Shown one piece after another: positions 17,688 to 28,334 of a stretch of 64,000 nucleotides of DNA; position 1 is the first letter of the stretch; each line of letters starts with the position of its first letter. The notes under the pieces were generated by a model. The model made no database searches. It was not told where the DNA came from and saw only the letters and a list, made by a program, of their open reading frames with translations. The translations under genes and the position numbers were made by a program. Source of the stretch: Paraburkholderia eburnea (lineage in GTDB: Bacteria > Pseudomonadota > Gammaproteobacteria > Burkholderiales > Burkholderiaceae); NCBI RefSeq assembly GCF_002917095.1, contig NZ_PQGA01000023.1:1-64000 (forward strand), read 5' to 3'.

Positions 17688-18964
17688 GCTGGTCCGAGCG
17701 ATTCGGCGCGCGTTTGTCGCGCGAGGCGAGCGGCGGGGCCGCCGATCACGGCGGTTCGCTGGGTTCGACCGGCGCACGCACGGGCGGCATTTCGAGCGCG
17801 GTCAACGGCGTGCGTCCGGCACGCTCGCGTATGCTCGACTATGACTACTCGCTGCTGTGGGCGGTGATCGCGCTGCTCGGTCTGGGCGTGGTGATGGTCT
17901 ATTCGGCGTCGATTGCGATGCCCGATTCGCCCAAGTACGCCTCGTACCGCGACTGGGCTTTCCTCGCGCGCCATCTCGTTTCGCTCGTGGTCGCCGCGGT
18001 CGCGGCGGTGGTGGCGTTCCGCATCCCCGTGTCCGTGTGGGAGCGCTACGCGCCCAAGCTCTTTCTGATCGCGCTGGCGATGCTCGTGGTCGTGCTGATT
18101 CCGCACATCGGCAAGGGCGTGAACGGCGCGCGGCGCTGGATTCCGCTCGGCATCACCAATATGCAGCCGTCGGAAATCATGAAGCTCGCCGTGACGATCT
18201 ACGCGGCGAACTACACCGTGCGCAAGCAGGAATTCATGCACAGCTTCGCCAAGGGCTTCCTGCCGATGGCGTTCGCGGTGGGCGTGGTGGGCGCGCTGCT
18301 GCTGCTCGAACCCGACATGGGCGCGTTCATGGTGATCGCCGCGATCGCGATGGGCGTGCTGTTCCTCGGCGGCGTGAACGGCAAGCTGTTCGGCGGCCTG
18401 GTGCTGACGGCGGTGGGCACTTTCACGATGCTCGTGTGGCTCTCGCCGTGGCGTCGCGAACGGATCTTCGCGTACCTCGATCCGTGGGACGACCGCTACG
18501 CGCAGGGCAAGGCGTACCAGCTCACCCACTCGCTGATCGCGTTCGGTCGCGGCGAATGGTTTGGCGTGGGCCTGGGCGGCAGCGTCGAAAAGCTCAACTA
18601 CCTGCCCGAAGCGCACACCGACTTCATCCTGGCCGTGATCGGCGAGGAACTCGGTTTCGTGGGCGTGATGATCGTGATCCTGCTGTTCTACTGGATCGTG
18701 CGCCGCTCGTTCGAGATCGGCCGTCAGGCGCTCGCGCTCGACCGCACCTTCGCGGGTCTGGTCGCCAAGGGGCTTGGCGTGTGGTTCGGCGCGCAGGCCT
18801 TCATCAACATGGGCGTGAACCTCGGCCTGTTGCCGACCAAGGGCCTGACGCTGCCGCTCGTGAGCTACGGCGGCTCGGGCATTTTGTTGAACTGTATTGC
18901 GGTGGCGCTGCTGTTGAGAGTCGATTACGAAAATCGTGTGCTGATGCGTGGGGGCAAGGTATGA
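17684..18964 (+). CDS. ftsW: Peptidoglycan glycosyltransferase FtsW (SEDS family)
   Basis: A 426-residue septal SEDS polymerase acting with FtsI. About ten transmembrane helices begin after a hydrophilic N-terminal ~50 residues (MSWSERFGARLSREASGG). Family motifs are GKGVNGARRWIPLG, MQPSEIMKLA, YQLTHSLIAFGRGEWFGVGL, EAHTDFILAVIGEELGF and LPLVSYGGSGI. I place the start at the ATG at 17684, which overlaps the murD stop; the same frame is open farther upstream inside murD, but that part is not FtsW-like. Confidence 0.95.
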   Translation: MSWSERFGARLSREASGGAADHGGSLGSTGARTGGISSAVNGVRPARSRMLDYDYSLLWAVIALLGLGVVMVYSASIAMPDSPKYASYRDWAFLARHLVSLVVAAVAAVVAFRIPVSVWERYAPKLFLIALAMLVVVLIPHIGKGVNGARRWIPLGITNMQPSEIMKLAVTIYAANYTVRKQEFMHSFAKGFLPMAFAVGVVGALLLLEPDMGAFMVIAAIAMGVLFLGGVNGKLFGGLVLTAVGTFTMLVWLSPWRRERIFAYLDPWDDRYAQGKAYQLTHSLIAFGRGEWFGVGLGGSVEKLNYLPEAHTDFILAVIGEELGFVGVMIVILLFYWIVRRSFEIGRQALALDRTFAGLVAKGLGVWFGAQAFINMGVNLGLLPTKGLTLPLVSYGGSGILLNCIAVALLLRVDYENRVLMRGGKV

Positions 18965-20063
18965 CCGCACCGCAGACGCGCACCCTCATGGTGATGGCCG
19001 GCGGGACCGGGGGACACGTGTTCCCGGGCCTCGCCGTCGCGCATCGCATGCAGGAATGGGGCTGGCGCGTGGTGTGGCTCGGCAATCCCGCAGGCATGGA
19101 AGCGACATTGGTGCCGAAGCACGGCATCGCGATGGAATACGTGCGTTTTGGCGGCGTGCGCGGCAAAGGCCTCAAGACCAAGCTGATGTTGCCCGTCAAC
19201 CTCCTGAGCGCATGTACGCAGAGTCTCGCGGCGCTGCGTCGCGTGAAGCCCGACGTCGTGCTCGGCATGGGCGGTTACATCACATTCCCGGCGGGCGTGA
19301 TGAGCGCGCTGTCGGGCCGCCCGCTCGTGCTGCACGAACAGAATTCGATTGCGGGTCTCGCGAACAAGGTGCTCGCGAAGCTCGCGAAGCGCGTGCTCGT
19401 GGCGTTCCCAGGCGCACTGCCGCACGGCGAATGGACCGGCAACCCGATCCGCGCCGAACTCGAACACGTCGCGCAGCCGAAGGACCGCTATGCGCAGCGC
19501 AGCGGCCCCTTGCGCGTGCTGGTCGTGGGCGGAAGCCTGGGCGCCGCGGCGCTCAACGAAGTCGTGCCGCGCGCGCTGTCGAAGCTGGCTGCGGCCGAGC
19601 GTCCGCGGGTGGTGCATCAGGCGGGCGCGAAGCATATCGACGCCTTGCGTCAGAACTATCTGGACGCCGGTATCGAACCGGGCGAAGCGGCGCAACTCGT
19701 GCCCTTCATCGACGATATGGCGAGCGCTTATGAGAGCGCGGATCTCGTGATCTGCCGCTCGGGCGCGATGACGGTGGCCGAAATCGCGGCCGTGGGCGTG
19801 GCGGCGCTGTTCGTGCCGTTCCCCTACGCGGTGGACGACCACCAGACCACCAACGCGGCGTTCCTCGCGCAAGCCGGAGCGGCGCGCGTGGTGCAGCAAC
19901 GCGAGCTGTCGGCTGACGCGCTCGCGGACTGGCTCAAGCAGCAAACCCGGCAATCGCTGGCAGAAATGGCAGAGCGCGCCCGCGCGCTCGCAAAACCCGA
20001 CGCCGCCGAACAGGTCGCGCGCATCTGCGCGGCCGCGGCGGGCGTAGTAGCGGGAGGAAAGCA

Positions 20064-20067
<4 letters not shown>
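18961..20067 (+). CDS. murG: Undecaprenyl-PP-MurNAc-pentapeptide GlcNAc transferase MurG
   Basis: A 368-residue GT28 glycosyltransferase at the inner face of the membrane that converts lipid I to lipid II. The N-terminal glycine-rich motif is MAGGTGGHVFPGLAVA, then GMGGYITFPAGV, LHEQNSIAGLANK, the second Gly-rich loop VVGGSLGAAALNEVVP, and the UDP-GlcNAc site ICRSGAMTVAEIAAVG with DDHQTTNA. The start ATG at 18961 overlaps the ftsW stop; the frame stays open upstream inside ftsW but is non-coding there. Confidence 0.96.
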
Positions 20068-21454
<1,387 letters not shown>

Positions 21455-21458
<4 letters not shown>

Positions 21459-22417
21459 GTGACATGAGCAGCATCGATCCGAAATTCGATCCGAAGCAGT
21501 TTGGCAAGGTGGCGGTCCTGCTGGGCGGCGTGTCCGCCGAACGCGCAGTCTCGCTCAAGTCCGGCACGCTCGTTCTCCAGGCGCTGCAGAGCGCGGGCAT
21601 CGACGCGCACGCGTTCGATCCGTCCGAGCGGCCGCTGTCGGCGCTCAAGGACGAAGGCTTCGTGCGCGCATTCAACGCGCTGCATGGCGGCTATGGCGAA
21701 AACGGCCAGATCCAGGGCGCGCTCGACTTCTACGGCATTCGCTATACGGGCACGGGCGTGCTCGGCTCGGCGCTTGGACTCGACAAGTTCCGCAGCAAGC
21801 TGGTGTGGCAGCAACTGGGCATCCCGACGCCGCCGTTCGTCGCGGTGCTGCGCGGCGACGATTACGCGGCGGCGGCGCCCGGCATCATCGCGAAGCTCGG
21901 CTTGCCGATTTTCGTGAAGCCCGCGAGCGAAGGTTCGAGCGTGGCCGTCATCAAGGTAAAGACCGAAGCCGAACTCGTGCCGGCGCTCATCGAGGCCGCG
22001 AAGCACGACAAGATCGTGCTGGCGGAAAAGAGCATCGAAGGCGGCGGCGAATATACGGCGTGCGTGGCGGGCGATCTCGATCTGCCGATCATCAAGATCG
22101 TGCCGGCGGGCGAGTTCTACGACTACGACGCGAAGTACATCCTCGACACGACGCAGTACCTGATTCCGTGCGGCGTCGCGCCGGAGAAAGAAGCCGAACT
22201 GAAGAAGCTCGCGCGCCGCGCGTTCGACGTGCTCGGCTGCACCGACTGGGGCCGCGCCGATTTCATGATGGACGGCGCGGGCAACCCGTATTTCCTCGAA
22301 GTGAACACGGCGCCTGGCATGACCGATCACTCGCTGCCGCCGAAGGCCGCGCGCTCGGTGGGCATCGAGTATCGCGACCTGGTGGTGCGCGTGCTGGCGT
22401 TGACGCTCAAGGACTGA
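21455..22417 (+). CDS. ddl: D-alanine-D-alanine ligase
   Basis: A 320-residue ATP-grasp enzyme of the DdlB group. It has an N-terminal substrate loop (VLLGGVSAERAVSLKSG), the HGGYGENGQIQG motif, the ATP-grasp lysine loop FVKPASEGSSVAVIKV, EGGGEYTACV and the Mg-binding C-terminus FLEVNTAPGMTDHS. The start at 21455 overlaps murC; a second in-frame ATG at 21464 is also possible. Its product feeds MurF. Confidence 0.95.
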
Positions 22418-22450
22418 ACCCGAAGCCTGTATTGAAACGACCAAGCCGAC

Positions 22451-23206
22451 ATGTGGAATAACGTTCGCCAGCTCAACCTCGCCGCCAACGCGTTGCACGC
22501 GCTGCTCGTGCTCGCGCTCATGGTGGCCGGCTGCTACTGGCTCGTGCAGCGGCCGAACTTCACGCTGCGCGAGATCCGCATCGAGGGCGATACCGAGCAC
22601 ATCAACGCGCCCACGGTGCGCGCGAGCGTGGTCGGCCGTCTCAAGGGCAACTTCTTCACCGTCGATCTCGACACGGCGCGCGCCGCCTTCGAGCAGATGC
22701 CGTGGGTGCGCCACGCGAGCGTGCGCCGTGTCTGGCCGAATGCGCTCGCGGTGTCGCTCGAAGAGTACAAGCCGCTTGGCACGTGGGGCAGCGATCAGCT
22801 GGTGAGCACCGATGGCGAACTGTTCACGGCCAATCAGGGGGAGCTTGACGAAGACCTGCCCGCGTTCGACGGCCCGGACGGCACGGCGCCCGAAGTCGTC
22901 GCGCGCTATCGCGACTTCGTGAAGTGGTTCGCGCCGCTCGGTCTTGAACCGGACGAGGTGACGCTCACGCCGCGCTATGCGTGGACGGTGAAGCTCTCGA
23001 ACGGCATGCAGGTGGAACTTGGTCGCGAGCGCAACGCGGATACGCTCGCGGAACGCTCGCATCGCCTCACCGCCGCGTGGTCGGCGCTCACGCAACGTTG
23101 GGGGAAAGACATCGAATATGCGGATTTGCGCTATCCGAACGGTTTTGCGATTCGGGCGGCGGGTATGCGCTTCATCAGCGATACGCCCGGCCCGGGCAAG
23201 AAGTAA
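22451..23206 (+). CDS. ftsQ: Cell division protein FtsQ
   Basis: A 251-residue bitopic membrane protein of the FtsQLB complex. A short cytoplasmic N-terminus and one transmembrane helix (ALLVLALMVAGCYWLV) are followed by the POTRA domain (FTLREIRIEGDTEHINAPTV) and the FtsQ beta domain. The conserved MPWVRHASVRRVWPN segment is present. It lies 33 bases after ddl and 27 before ftsA. Confidence 0.95.
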   Translation: MWNNVRQLNLAANALHALLVLALMVAGCYWLVQRPNFTLREIRIEGDTEHINAPTVRASVVGRLKGNFFTVDLDTARAAFEQMPWVRHASVRRVWPNALAVSLEEYKPLGTWGSDQLVSTDGELFTANQGELDEDLPAFDGPDGTAPEVVARYRDFVKWFAPLGLEPDEVTLTPRYAWTVKLSNGMQVELGRERNADTLAERSHRLTAAWSALTQRWGKDIEYADLRYPNGFAIRAAGMRFISDTPGPGKK

Positions 23207-23233
23207 CAGCACATCACACGCAACGAGCACGAT

Positions 23234-24466
23234 ATGAGTAAAGACTATAAGGATCTGCTGGTCAGCCTCGACATCGGGACGTCGAAGGTGGTGGCCGTCG
23301 TCGCCGAAATGAAGGGCGATGGCCACTACGAGGTGATCGGCCTCGGCCAGGCCGAATCGAAAGGTCTCAAGAAGGGCGTGGTGGTGAACATCGAGGCCAC
23401 GGTGCAGTCTATCCAGCGTGCGCTCGAAGAAGCGGAACTCATGGCCGACTGCAAGATCACTAATGTGTTCACCGGCATCGCGGGCAGCCATATTCGCAGC
23501 TTCAACTCGAGCGGCATGGTCGCCATCAAGGAGAAGGAAGTCACGCAGACGGACGTCGCGCGCGTGATCGAAACCGCGAAGGCGATCAACATCCCGACCG
23601 ACCAGCAGGTGCTGCATATCCTCACGCAGGAATTCATCATCGACGGTCAGGAGGATGTGCGCGAGCCGATCGGCATGAGCGGCATCCGCCTCGAAGTGAA
23701 GGTGCACATCGTCACGGGCGCGGTGAGCGCGGCGCAGAACATCGTGAAGTGCGTGCGCCGCTGCGGCCTCGAAGTGAACGATCTGATTTTGCAGCCGCTG
23801 GCGTCGTCGCTGGCGGTGCTCACCGACGACGAGAAGGAACTCGGCGTGGTGCTGGTGGATGTGGGCGGCGGCACGACCGACATCGCGATCTTCAGCGAAG
23901 GCGCGATCCGTCACACGGCGGTGATTCCGATCGCGGGCGACCAGGTGACGAGCGACATCGCGATGGCGCTGCGCACGCCCACGCCGGACGCGGAAGACAT
24001 CAAGGTGAGCTACGGCATCGCGAAGCAGGCGCTCGCCGATCCGGACGAAATGATCGAAGTGCCCGGCCTTGGCGAGCGCGGTCCGCGCACGCTGTCGCGC
24101 CAGGCGCTTGCCGCGGTGATCGAGCCGCGCGTGGAAGAGTTGTTCTCGCTCGTGCAGCAGGTCGTGCGCGAGTCGGGCTATGAGGAATTGCTCAGTTCGG
24201 GCGTCGTGCTCACGGGCGGCGCCGCGATGATGCCGGGCATGGTGGAGCTCGGCGAAGACATCTTCCTCAAGCCGGTGCGCATTGGCGTGCCGGAGTACGC
24301 GGGCGGTCTCGCCGACGTCGTGCGCAATCCGCGCTATTCGACGGCGATGGGTCTGCTCGTGGAGGGCCGCGCGCAGCGTATGCGCGGCCGCAAGGTCGCA
24401 GTGCAGTCGGGGTCGATGGGCCAGGTCTTTACACGCATGAAGGACTGGTTTCTCGGCAACTTCTGA
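23234..24466 (+). CDS. ftsA: Cell division protein FtsA
   Basis: A 410-residue actin-like ATPase that tethers FtsZ to the membrane. The phosphate-binding motifs are LDIGTSKVVAVVAEM and VVLVDVGGGTTDIAIF, with GVVLTGGAAMMPG for the adenosine site. The C-terminal FTRMKDWFLGNF is the amphipathic membrane-targeting helix. It precedes ftsZ by 137 bases. Confidence 0.96.
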   Translation: MSKDYKDLLVSLDIGTSKVVAVVAEMKGDGHYEVIGLGQAESKGLKKGVVVNIEATVQSIQRALEEAELMADCKITNVFTGIAGSHIRSFNSSGMVAIKEKEVTQTDVARVIETAKAINIPTDQQVLHILTQEFIIDGQEDVREPIGMSGIRLEVKVHIVTGAVSAAQNIVKCVRRCGLEVNDLILQPLASSLAVLTDDEKELGVVLVDVGGGTTDIAIFSEGAIRHTAVIPIAGDQVTSDIAMALRTPTPDAEDIKVSYGIAKQALADPDEMIEVPGLGERGPRTLSRQALAAVIEPRVEELFSLVQQVVRESGYEELLSSGVVLTGGAAMMPGMVELGEDIFLKPVRIGVPEYAGGLADVVRNPRYSTAMGLLVEGRAQRMRGRKVAVQSGSMGQVFTRMKDWFLGNF

Positions 24467-24603
24467 CGCGGCAGCTTGCGCGAAGGGAAAACGCAGGGAC
24501 CGACTATGCGCCGGTGACGGCGGCTGGCGCGCAGGGGTGGGTTGCCCGACTCTCCCCTGAATAACGGCCGAGGAGCGGAAATCTTTTTCTTGACGGAGGC
24601 AAC

Positions 24604-25800
24604 ATGGAATTCCAGATGCTGGAAACGGAAACCAACGGCACCATCATCAAGGTGGTGGGCGTAGGTGGCGCTGGCGGCAATGCCGTGCAGCACATGATCA
24701 ATCGCGGCGTGCAGGGTGTCGACTTCATCGTCATGAACACGGACGCCCAGGCGCTCTCGCGTTCGCGCGCACCGGCCGTGATCCAGCTTGGCAACACGGG
24801 TCTGGGCGCGGGTGCGAAGCCCGAAATGGGCCGTGCGGCGGCTGAAGAGGCCCGCGAGCGCATCGCCGATTCGCTGCGCGGCGCGCACATGGTATTCATC
24901 ACCGCCGGCATGGGCGGCGGCACGGGTACGGGCGCGGCTCCCGTGGTCGCGCAGATCGCCAAGGAAATGGGCATTCTCACGGTTGGTGTCGTGAGCAAGC
25001 CGTTCGAATTCGAAGGCGGCAAGCGCATGCGCGTGGCGGAAGCCGGCTCGCAGCAACTGGAGGATCACGTCGACTCGCTGATCGTCGTCCTGAACGACAA
25101 GCTGTTCGACGTGATGGGCGATGACGCCGAGATGGACAAGTGCTTCCAGTGCGCCGACGACGTTCTGAACAACGCAGTCGCAGGCATCGCTGAAATCATC
25201 AACGTCGACGGCCTGGTGAACGTCGACTTCGAAGACGTGAAGACGGTGATGGGCGAGCAGGGCAAGGCGATGATGGGCACGGCGACGGTCGCCGGCGTCG
25301 ATCGCGCGCGCCTGGCCGCGGAACAGGCGGTCGCAAGCCCGCTGCTCGAAGGCGTCGATCTGTCGGGCGCGCGCGGCGTGCTGGTCAACATCACGTCGAG
25401 CCGTTCGCTGCGCCTGTCGGAAACGCGTGAAGTCATGAATACCATCAAGAGCTACGCGGCGGAAGACGCCACGGTGATCTTCGGTGCCGTGTACGACGAC
25501 GCGATGGGCGACGCACTGCGCGTGACGGTCGTGGCGACGGGTCTGGGCCGCGCGGCAGCAACGCGCCAGCAGGCTGCGCCGATGACGCTGCTGCGCACGG
25601 GTACGGACAACCATCCGGTTGCGGCTGCCCAGCATTCCTATGCACCGCAACACGCACAGGCGGCCGATTACGGCGCGCTCGACACGCCGGCAGTCTGGCG
25701 CACGTCGCGCGACACCGCGGCTTCGCACGTGCAGGCGCTGCAGGAAAAGGGCGTCGATACGTACGACATCCCGGCGTTCCTGCGCAAGCAGGCCGACTGA
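24604..25800 (+). CDS. ftsZ: Cell division protein FtsZ
   Basis: A 398-residue tubulin-like GTPase that forms the Z ring. It has GVGGAGGNAVQHMI at the N-terminus, the tubulin signature GGGTGTGAAPVVA (~104-116), the T7 loop NVDFEDVKTVM (~206) and the C-terminal peptide DIPAFLRKQAD, which binds FtsA, ZapD and other partners. The linker (~320-380) is short and Gln/Ala-rich. CGGAGG before the ATG is a good ribosome site. The 137-base ftsA-ftsZ gap could hold an extra promoter, but none is clear. Confidence 0.97.
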   Translation: MEFQMLETETNGTIIKVVGVGGAGGNAVQHMINRGVQGVDFIVMNTDAQALSRSRAPAVIQLGNTGLGAGAKPEMGRAAAEEARERIADSLRGAHMVFITAGMGGGTGTGAAPVVAQIAKEMGILTVGVVSKPFEFEGGKRMRVAEAGSQQLEDHVDSLIVVLNDKLFDVMGDDAEMDKCFQCADDVLNNAVAGIAEIINVDGLVNVDFEDVKTVMGEQGKAMMGTATVAGVDRARLAAEQAVASPLLEGVDLSGARGVLVNITSSRSLRLSETREVMNTIKSYAAEDATVIFGAVYDDAMGDALRVTVVATGLGRAAATRQQAAPMTLLRTGTDNHPVAAAQHSYAPQHAQAADYGALDTPAVWRTSRDTAASHVQALQEKGVDTYDIPAFLRKQAD

Positions 25801-26058
25801 AGCGGACTGCGCGACGAGCGAGTTCTGGCTGCGGCGCCGGGCACGGCAGATTTGTGCCCGTCCGCGGACGGAGCGTTCGGCATGACTGCGACGATTGCGA
25901 ACAAGCACCGCAAGGCCGGTATCCGCGAGGATGCCCGGCAGGGACGCGTGCCCGCCGCGTTTTGACACGCGGCACGGCATATGCGCCGTGGTTTTCGACG
26001 TGATATCGCACGGAATGGCGAGCGCAAGCGCTTTGCACATCGATGTGAAGGACGAGTG

Positions 26059-26568
26059 ATGATCAAACAGGGTGAGACGCTGCCCGACGCCACGCTCTTC
26101 GAATTGATCGAAGACGAGCGCGCGGGCTGCACGCTGGGGCCGAACAGCTTCAGCGTGCGCGAGCAAACGGCGGGCAAACGCGTGGTGATCTTCGGATTGC
26201 CGGGCGCGTTTACGCCCACGTGCTCCGCGAAACACGTCCCGGGTTATGTCGAGCAGTACGAAGCGTTCCGCGCGGCGGGCATCGACGAAATCTGGTGCGT
26301 GTCCGTCAACGACGCGTTCGTGATGGGCGCGTGGGGGCGAGATCAGCGGACCTCGGGCAAGGTACGCATGATGGCCGACGGCAGTGCGGCGTTCACTCGT
26401 GCACTCGGTCTGGAGCAGGATCTGTCGGCGCGTGGCATGGGCATCCGGTCCCAGCGCTACGCCATGGTGATCGACGACGGCGTGGTCAAGACGCTGAACG
26501 TCGAGGCACCCGGCAAATTCGAAGTCAGCGATGCCGCGAGCCTGCTCGCCACGTTGAGCCCGACATGA
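26059..26568 (+). CDS. Peroxiredoxin (Prx5-type)
   Basis: A 169-residue thiol peroxidase of the redoxin/Prx5 group. The peroxidatic cysteine is residue 55 in GAFTPTCSAKHVPGY, with the family's PxxxT/SxxC layout. Other cysteines at ~30 and ~79 could resolve, but this is unclear. No C-terminal glutaredoxin domain is present. I start at the ATG at 26059 (GAAGGAC upstream) rather than upstream codons that give an Arg-rich extension. It sits between ftsZ and lpxC, same strand, 258 bases after ftsZ, probably with its own promoter. Confidence 0.88.
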   Translation: MIKQGETLPDATLFELIEDERAGCTLGPNSFSVREQTAGKRVVIFGLPGAFTPTCSAKHVPGYVEQYEAFRAAGIDEIWCVSVNDAFVMGAWGRDQRTSGKVRMMADGSAAFTRALGLEQDLSARGMGIRSQRYAMVIDDGVVKTLNVEAPGKFEVSDAASLLATLSPT

Positions 26569-26646
26569 GCGCTTTAGCCGCGCTCGCGTTGCCGCAACGC
26601 AACGAGCCGGCAGGGTAAATGTGACGGGCTGTTACTACCAGCCGTG

Positions 26647-26689
26647 CGGGCCGATGGCCGGGAACGCCTCCGTTCCGGCCATCGGCCCG
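26647..26689 (+). other. Long GC-rich hairpin between peroxiredoxin and lpxC
   Basis: CGGGCCGATGGCCGG and CCGGCCATCGGCCCG pair perfectly (15 bp), and the stem extends through GGAAC/GTTCC to a short loop with one bulged G. There is no T-run after it. It may end the peroxiredoxin transcript, stabilise an mRNA end or be a dispersed repeat. Confidence 0.6.
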
Positions 26690-26755
26690 TCGTCCATCGC
26701 AGGGGAGTAACAAGGGGAAACAGATTGTCACGCCCGGGACGACGACGCACTTGCC

Positions 26756-26771
26756 ATACTTGGAGTATAAT
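26756..26771 (+). promoter_or_regulatory. lpxC promoter -10 with overlapping inverted repeat
   Basis: TATAAT at 26766-26771 is a consensus -10 located 52 bases before the lpxC ATG. No good -35 lies 16-18 bases upstream. An inverted repeat ATACT-TGG-AGTAT (26756-26768) overlaps the -10 and could be a regulator site, but this is inferred only from symmetry. Confidence 0.5.
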
Positions 26772-26786
26772 TCCCGCTATGAGTTA

Positions 26787-26807
26787 AAAAGTCCCGATTG
26801 GGATTTT
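26787..26807 (+). promoter_or_regulatory. Hairpin in the lpxC leader
   Basis: AAAGTCCC, loop GATT, GGGATTTT forms an 8-bp helix with one G-U pair, 16 bases before the lpxC ATG. It lies between the -10 and the start and could attenuate or affect ribosome loading. Confidence 0.4.
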
Positions 26808-26823
26808 CAATGAGCAGAACACT

Positions 26824-27741
26824 ATGTTGAAGCAGCGAACCATCAAATCGATCGTGAAGACGGTCGGCATCGGCCTGCACTCGGGCCGCAAAGTCGATCT
26901 GACGCTACGCCCGGCGGCGCCGGACACGGGCATCGTGTTTTCGCGCGTGGATTTGCCGACTCCGGTGGACATCCCCGCGTCGGCGATGGCGATTGGCGAT
27001 ACGCGCCTCGCCTCGGTGCTGCAGAAGGACGGCGCGCGTGTCTCGACGATCGAGCACTTGATGTCCGCGTGCGCGGGCCTTGGCATCGACAACCTCTATA
27101 TCGACGTGACCGCGGAAGAAATCCCGATCATGGACGGCAGCGCATCGTCGTTCGTGTTCCTGATCCAGTCGGCGGGCATCGAAGAGCAGAACGCGCCCAA
27201 GAAGTTCATCAAGGTGAAAAAGACGGTGGAAGTGCGCGAAGGCGACAAATTCGCGCGTCTCGATCCGTTCTTCGGCTTCAAGCTCAAGTTCACCATCGAT
27301 TTCCGTCATCCGGCCGTCGACAAAACGGGCCAGGCGCTCGAAGTCGACTTCGCGAACACCTCGTACGTGCGTGAAATCGCGCGTGCCCGCACCTTCGGCT
27401 TTGCGCATGAAGTCGAAATGATGCGCGAACTGGGTCTCGCGCGCGGCGGCAGCATGGACAACGCGATCGTGCTGGACGAGTACCGCATCCTGAACAACGA
27501 CGGCCTGCGTTACGACGACGAGTTCGTGAAGCACAAGATGCTCGACGCGATCGGCGACCTCTACGTGGTCGGCCATCCGCTGCTGGCGTCGTACGATGCG
27601 TACAAGTCGGGCCACGGCCTGAACAACGCGTTGCTGCGCGAACTGCTGGCGCACGAAGACGCGTACGAAATCGTTACGTTCGACGACACGCAAAAAGCGC
27701 CGCGCGGCTTCGCCTACGAGGCGCAAACGGCGTTTGCCTGA
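26824..27741 (+). CDS. lpxC: UDP-3-O-acyl-N-acetylglucosamine deacetylase LpxC
   Basis: A 305-residue zinc deacetylase that catalyses the committed step of lipid A synthesis. Motifs are GIGLHSGRKV, the zinc-binding STIEHLMSA, EEIPIMDGSASSFV, FGFAHEVEM, and HKMLDAIGDLYVVGHPL, whose His and Asp complete the zinc site. A tiny upstream frame (ATG at 26810, MSRTLC) ends at 26830, overlapping the lpxC start in another frame. Confidence 0.96.
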   Translation: MLKQRTIKSIVKTVGIGLHSGRKVDLTLRPAAPDTGIVFSRVDLPTPVDIPASAMAIGDTRLASVLQKDGARVSTIEHLMSACAGLGIDNLYIDVTAEEIPIMDGSASSFVFLIQSAGIEEQNAPKKFIKVKKTVEVREGDKFARLDPFFGFKLKFTIDFRHPAVDKTGQALEVDFANTSYVREIARARTFGFAHEVEMMRELGLARGGSMDNAIVLDEYRILNNDGLRYDDEFVKHKMLDAIGDLYVVGHPLLASYDAYKSGHGLNNALLRELLAHEDAYEIVTFDDTQKAPRGFAYEAQTAFA

Positions 27742-27766
27742 TCGGCATCAAGCTGGCGATCAAACG

Positions 27767-27794
27767 AAAAAGGGTGGCTTATGCCACCCTTTTT
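27767..27794. terminator. Bidirectional terminator, lpxC / dciA-like
   Basis: AAAAAGGGTGGC, loop TTAT, GCCACCCTTTTT is a perfect 12-bp stem with T-runs on both strands between two convergent genes. Confidence 0.92.
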
Positions 27795-27812
27795 TCATTT
27801 TGCGCAGCTTTT

Positions 27813-28334
27813 CTAGCGTCGCTTCAAATGCCGCGCGGCCATTTTTGCCAGCGCTTCCTGCAGCGGTGACGGCGGCAGGCTTTCGCTGAGCGTGGCCAGT
27901 GCCGCGGCGCCGGCGGGCGTCATGCGGGCCTGCTTCGGCTGCGGCGGCTCCTTCACGGCCTGCGGGCGCACGCGGATGCGCACGCTGGTCAACGCCCAGC
28001 CGCGCGCCTGCAATTCGGTCACGAGGCGCGGCTCCAGATGCCGCAGCCGCGCGGCGAGCGCGTTGTGCGCGGCAAACAGGGCCAGCGTGCCGTCCTTGAT
28101 GAAACCCGGTTCCACGCTCGCGGCCAGATAGTCGGGCAGCAGCGCATTGAGGTCGCGCTGGATCGCCGCGATCTGCTCGACGCCCGCGCGCAGCGGCGCG
28201 AACGCGTCGGTGCGGCTCAGGACTTCGGCGAGCGGCTGGGGCGCGCGCGGCGCCTTGCCCGGCGTGCGCGTATTGCGCTGCGCGCGTGGCGCGGCGGGGG
28301 CGCCCGGCCTTGAAAACGGCGAGAAACGGCTCAT
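27813..28334 (-). CDS. DUF721 / DciA-family protein (putative helicase loader)
   Basis: A 173-residue protein with a DUF721-like KH-type core (~35-125) and a basic, Pro-rich N-terminus (~1-30). The family includes DciA, a loader/regulator of the replicative helicase DnaB in bacteria lacking DnaC; assigning that role here is inference from fold and from the lpxC-secA position typical of the family. The stop faces lpxC across a shared terminator; the start diverges from secA. Confidence 0.75.
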   Translation of the reverse strand: MSRFSPFSRPGAPAAPRAQRNTRTPGKAPRAPQPLAEVLSRTDAFAPLRAGVEQIAAIQRDLNALLPDYLAASVEPGFIKDGTLALFAAHNALAARLRHLEPRLVTELQARGWALTSVRIRVRPQAVKEPPQPKQARMTPAGAAALATLSESLPPSPLQEALAKMAARHLKRR

